Shown here: in pieces, positions 60,160-64,000 of the stretch
How positions within the stretch are numbered: position 1 is the stretch's first letter
Layout: the number at the start of each line of letters is the position of its first letter
Notes under the pieces: generated by a model
Seen by the model: the letters and a program-made list of their open reading frames with translations, nothing else
Database searches by the model: none
Told to the model about the DNA's origin: nothing
Made by a program: the position numbers and the translations under genes
From: Eupeodes corollae
Lineage: Eukaryota; Arthropoda; Insecta; Diptera; Syrphidae
NCBI RefSeq assembly: GCF_945859685.1
Contig: NC_079148.1
Coordinates: 18,363,946-18,427,945, forward strand
DNA: 64,000 nt
Direction of reading: 5' to 3'

Positions 60160-60540
60160 GGGTTAAGTCACCCTAGAATTTTCGAAAAAAAGTGTTTTTG
60201 TTTTAAAATTGTACAAAGTCCCCCTGCACCCTTAAAAAATGTTGTCCCAAAATATTATGATAGGATAACACCTTTTAGTACTTGGTTTTCAAATTGAAGT
60301 ATTAAAGGTACTTTAAAATCATTCGCAGTTATAGTATACCTAAAATTTCAAAAGCGATTATTTTAATACTGCATTTCTAAAGTTAGTCTCATAACTCATG
60401 CAACAGATTTACTTGAAATTTGGAATTTATCTAGGAAAATGCATTCTCCTTTTTCAGTTTCCATCTTAAAAGTCCGCCATTTTGCAAAAAAGATTGAATT
60501 GCAAAAACCAAAGTCGTCTTGAGCAGTTATTTGTTTGTAA
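60160..60540 (+). repeat. Dispersed repeat 'S', copy 1
   Basis: It matches the reverse complement of 63365-63765, for example ctgcatttctaaagttag against the right copy, aaccaagtact and gcattttcc. No coding frame seen. Confidence 0.55.
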
Positions 60541-63364
60541 TCCTAAAAAATCGCTTGCTGATTATGTGTACAAAATTACAGGAGCTGAACTCTGAAAGAA
60601 AGAAGAAATCATCATGAACCCTAATTTTTTGGCGCCTAGGATTGTTCTTCGAATTTTTCTCTAAGGCCGTGATGTTTTTGAAATACAATTCTTATGTATG
60701 TATAGGTAGTTCAATTTATTTTTTTAAAAGTTACAACAAGAAGTCTTCTGATTATAATGCCCAGTTACGACTTATTATCATTTGAAAAACAATCGAGTTA
60801 TTAAAAACCTGTTTTTTGACTACGGTACTTGAATATCAAAAAGGAACTCTATAAAAAAAAAAAACAGTTTTTTAAAAGTTCTCAAAAAAAATAAACAGAC
60901 ATTTATTGTATTTTTCAAAAATTTTCCAAAAACTTTAGCAGTTAAAAAAAAAGAAACAAATCCGATCTATCGATTTGATACAGTTAAAGTTGGGAGATTC
61001 CGAGTTCTGGGCCGTGGTTCAGATTTTGTTGTGTTCAGCTCTCATTTAAGTGGATGCATTTTGAACTCTCAGAATTTTATATAGACTTCAAAATGTGTCT
61101 TCAAAACGAGTCGTTTGAACAGATCAATTAGTATATTTTTTAATATGAATGACTCAAGAAACAGATCATCTAATAGACAGCTTAATTGTTTGAAGGTGCA
61201 TTCGATGCACAAAAGAGAAACAGTTTGACGTTTATAAATGTCAGATTAGCTGTCATTTTAACTTTTCAATTAAAATTCTAATGTCTTGTCATGGTAAAAT
61301 TCCCAAATTTTTTCTACGAGGTATTTAAGAAAAATAACTGAAATTTTAACCCGCTTTTGACTTCTTCGCAAGGATCATACCTTAATTCATAGTTGAGAAT
61401 GTCTAGACATTTCATAAATGTTGCTGACAACAACAAAAAAACCTAAAAAGATATTAAACCAAAACGGAAGAAGAAAAATGAAAATACGTTCATTTTCTCT
61501 ATCACCTCACCACTATATACAAAGGAATACACACAAACACTCACACAGAATTATACGAAAGCTTATGCATCTTTAATTAGCTTTGCAGGATTTTATATTA
61601 AACAAAAATTAAAATCAGAAGTCTCTAAATGAATTTTAATATGAGTCAATCTCAAAAAAAAAAAATTAAAGAAACTGAAGGGTCTTGAAAATTACCGCTG
61701 ACGGTGTTCCTTTCCGCATTGTTGACAAACCAATCGAAGGAATTATAAAGAGCTTATAGGTCCTTAAAAACTATGTGTTTTTGTAGAGGTATCGACTATG
61801 CGTTATTAATAATCACTAAGGAATTTTTTTTTGACAAACTACATCGACCGCCTTGCCTTAAAAGAAAATGGTGGGCCGTAGTTGGTAGGACTTGGGAAAA
61901 GTATCCTTGTAGTCGCATGGCATAGAGCATTGGGTCTTCGAAGTTCGAACAAGGGAGACAACATCATCATCGAGTGCAGCCATGCAGGAGTGATTGCTGA
62001 ACAAGCTCGGCATTTTATCATAGCAGCAAGCTTGATTGTGAAGGCGGTGTAGCAGAGGATATGGATGTTATCCTTGTCATTATTCTCTTTCGTGTCATTA
62101 GGTTTCAATGGTTTTTCAATTCATTGCGCGTTCTCTCTCTGGGTCTCGCTCCTCGTTTGTGTTTGTGTTTGTGTTTGTGTATAGTCTATAGTTCGTTGTT
62201 GGATGCTCAATGCTGGATACTGGATTCTGGATGTTGTTGTTGTCATCATCGTTGTCGCCTACGTATATAGTCGTCCAATTGAATTCTCAATCGTTTTTTA
62301 AGAGGTTTTCTTTTTTTTTTCAGGACCATCATCGTCGTTGTCGGCATCGGCATCGTCGTCGTAGAGTTGCTCCTTGGTTCATGGGGTGCCAATGGAATGA
62401 AGTGAAATTCAAGTTGAAAAAATAAAAAGGAAAAAATTTGGCACAGCCAAGAACTACTACTCGTTTCGAAAGTCTCATCATTATTCATAATCCATTACAA
62501 AGAAATACGGCTTTGCTTTAACAAATGCATCTTCTTTCCCTTTTCTTGTTTTTTAAGAGGCTTCTATGTACAGAATTTTATGCTTGGAATTCAAAAAAAC
62601 TATATGCTGTCTTGTGTTCCGCATATGTGTCCCTGTCCCAATACCTAGGTATAGTGCATCAGGAAGAAGCTAGAATCCTGAAAAAGGTCTATGCAATTTT
62701 AAGGCATAGTTGCATACCTATCCATTTGGCTTTATAGGGTACCTATACCTACATATAATCATGGGAATGGGAAGCAAGCTTTGGTTTGATTATATGATGC
62801 ATGCATATATGCTATTGGGGGGAAGCCACTCAGGCAAGCTGATGAATGAGAGGTCTTATCGATGTAAATGTCAGTTGGTTATGGTAAAATATTGCAACTT
62901 GAGAGTCACTTAATGTTGAACAGGGTAAGTCAAAAATAATTTATTGCTATAATAGTGACGTGCACTTGTGTTCAATTCATTAGGTGTTGCATATATTCGA
63001 GATGTTGCAGTTCATGTACTTTTCGAGTACCAGCAAATATGTATGTTGGGCTTTTGGAAAAAGAGATAGAAATGTATGGAGTAAGGTATCCTATAGGTAT
63101 AATCTTCCTGTGTATGTAGGTACGTTGGAAATGCAGGTGTAATTTGTATAAATTGTTTATGGTATGGATCAACTAATTTAAAGTGCAGTTCATTATTTTA
63201 AAAGGACAGTTTTGAAAATGACGTTCATCCTAGAAAATTATACCAATTTTTAATCGAATGTCAAGAATGTAGAATGCCTTTCCCAACTGCATTATTTATC
63301 TCATTTTGATATTCAAAACTTTAAGACCAATGTGAACTGGTGTCTTCTGTTAAAACTTTCATAT
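60541..63364. other. Spacer, no gene seen
   Basis: About 2.8 kb with short frames only. A (TTTGTG)n tract lies at 62157-62180 and TCG-rich simple sequence near 62330-62365. No RNA gene recognised. Confidence 0.4.
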
Positions 63365-63765
63365 TAAGGCTATAGACCACCCTATAGACAAAAAAAACAC
63401 AATTTTGTATGGATTCTTTTCTTAGAAATGACTGCCAAAATAAATTCAGATTGCAAAAGCCAGATTTCATTACGAATATCTGTGATTACTCCTTTTTTAA
63501 AAGTTGACGGTGGGATATTTGTTAATATTAAATGAACTATGAAATTCACAAATGATATTACGTCTTTTCAAAACTAATGCATTTTCCAAAGTCTATTCAA
63601 AATTTCAAGTCAATCTGTTGAAGACAGTCGGAAAGTCCCTGAAACTGAAAAAATGCAGTATTGAGATAGGTAAATGCATTTAGAGTTTTGAATAGTAGAA
63701 AAATAATGAATAATATTTAAAATAGAAATTTGGAAACCAAGTACTTAAGGGTTTTTCCCGGTCGT
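63365..63765 (-). repeat. Dispersed repeat 'S', inverted copy 2
   Basis: Homologous to 60160-60540 on the other strand (aaatttcaagtcaatctgttg, gaaactgaaaaaatgcagta). Divergence is considerable, so the boundaries are approximate. Confidence 0.55.
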
Positions 63766-63781
63766 AATATTATAAATAAAA

Positions 63782-64000
63782 CGAGGCTAGGATGTGACCC
63801 ACACTGACCATTCCGCCTTTGGATTGTCTTCCTTAAAAGTTTGTAGGTTTATGTGGTTTAAAAAGTTGTCAGTTAAATTATTCTTAACAATTTTAAAATT
63901 ACTAACAATATTTTTCAAATGAAGAAAAAGTTTAGTTTGAAAATCTAGATTTTTAGTCGAAAACTAATTTTTACCAATTTTAGTAGCATTTCTAAATTTT
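63782..64000 (-). repeat. Repeat family R, partial, running out of the window
   Basis: It begins gaggctaggatgtgacccac, the inverted right end of family R, and continues past the window end. Confidence 0.7.

Overview
The window is eukaryotic and reads as an insect chromosome, most probably a fly (Diptera). It is AT-rich, it has short introns (58-68 bp) with GT-AG ends, and it holds divergent ionotropic receptor (IR) genes of the type used in insect chemosensation. It is also full of typical insect transposons: Copia, BEL/Pao, Ty3/gypsy-like, Jockey and other non-LTR elements. I cannot name the species.

The host genes are five IR genes or gene parts: A (last exon, 394-1398 +, the rest lies left of the window), B (8419-6472 -), C (10586-12672 +), D (22138-24201 +) and E (36802-34464 -). 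All five models place a phase-0 intron between the ligand-binding S1 half and the part carrying M1, pore and M2, so they look like tandem paralogues. Their fragments suggest the fly Ir7-like group, but the clade is not proven. Each predicted protein is about 620-650 residues long.

The spacers are filled by mobile DNA. Between A and B lies a decayed Copia copy with both LTRs, a primer-binding site and a 5-bp target duplication (1888-5738). B and C are divergent, and a 142-bp tandem repeat sits between them. Between C and D lie a deleted BEL/Pao element (12773-16926) and a Ty3/gypsy-like element (18392-22128) with apparently identical LTRs. That element has one open 967-codon frame reading Gag, protease and integrase with no reverse transcriptase or RNase H. 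It ended up 9 bp before the start codon of gene D and separates the gene from its likely TATA promoter. Between D and E are a deleted non-LTR copy, a repeat family with internal ~175-bp units, a tRNA-derived SINE-like sequence and a decayed Jockey element.

Upstream of E is a ~1.1-kb (GGTAAA)n array. From 40 to 46 kb one non-LTR element is nested in another. From 45.8 to 53.0 kb a 3,554-bp segment occurs twice in tandem, almost without difference. From 53 to 64 kb there is a Jockey fragment, an RTE-like remnant missing most of its RT, and dispersed repeats; I see no host gene there.

The most unusual item is the RT-less Gag-PR-IN element and its position in the 5' UTR of an IR gene. All exon models are read by eye from splice motifs and frame continuity; no search or transcript data were available.
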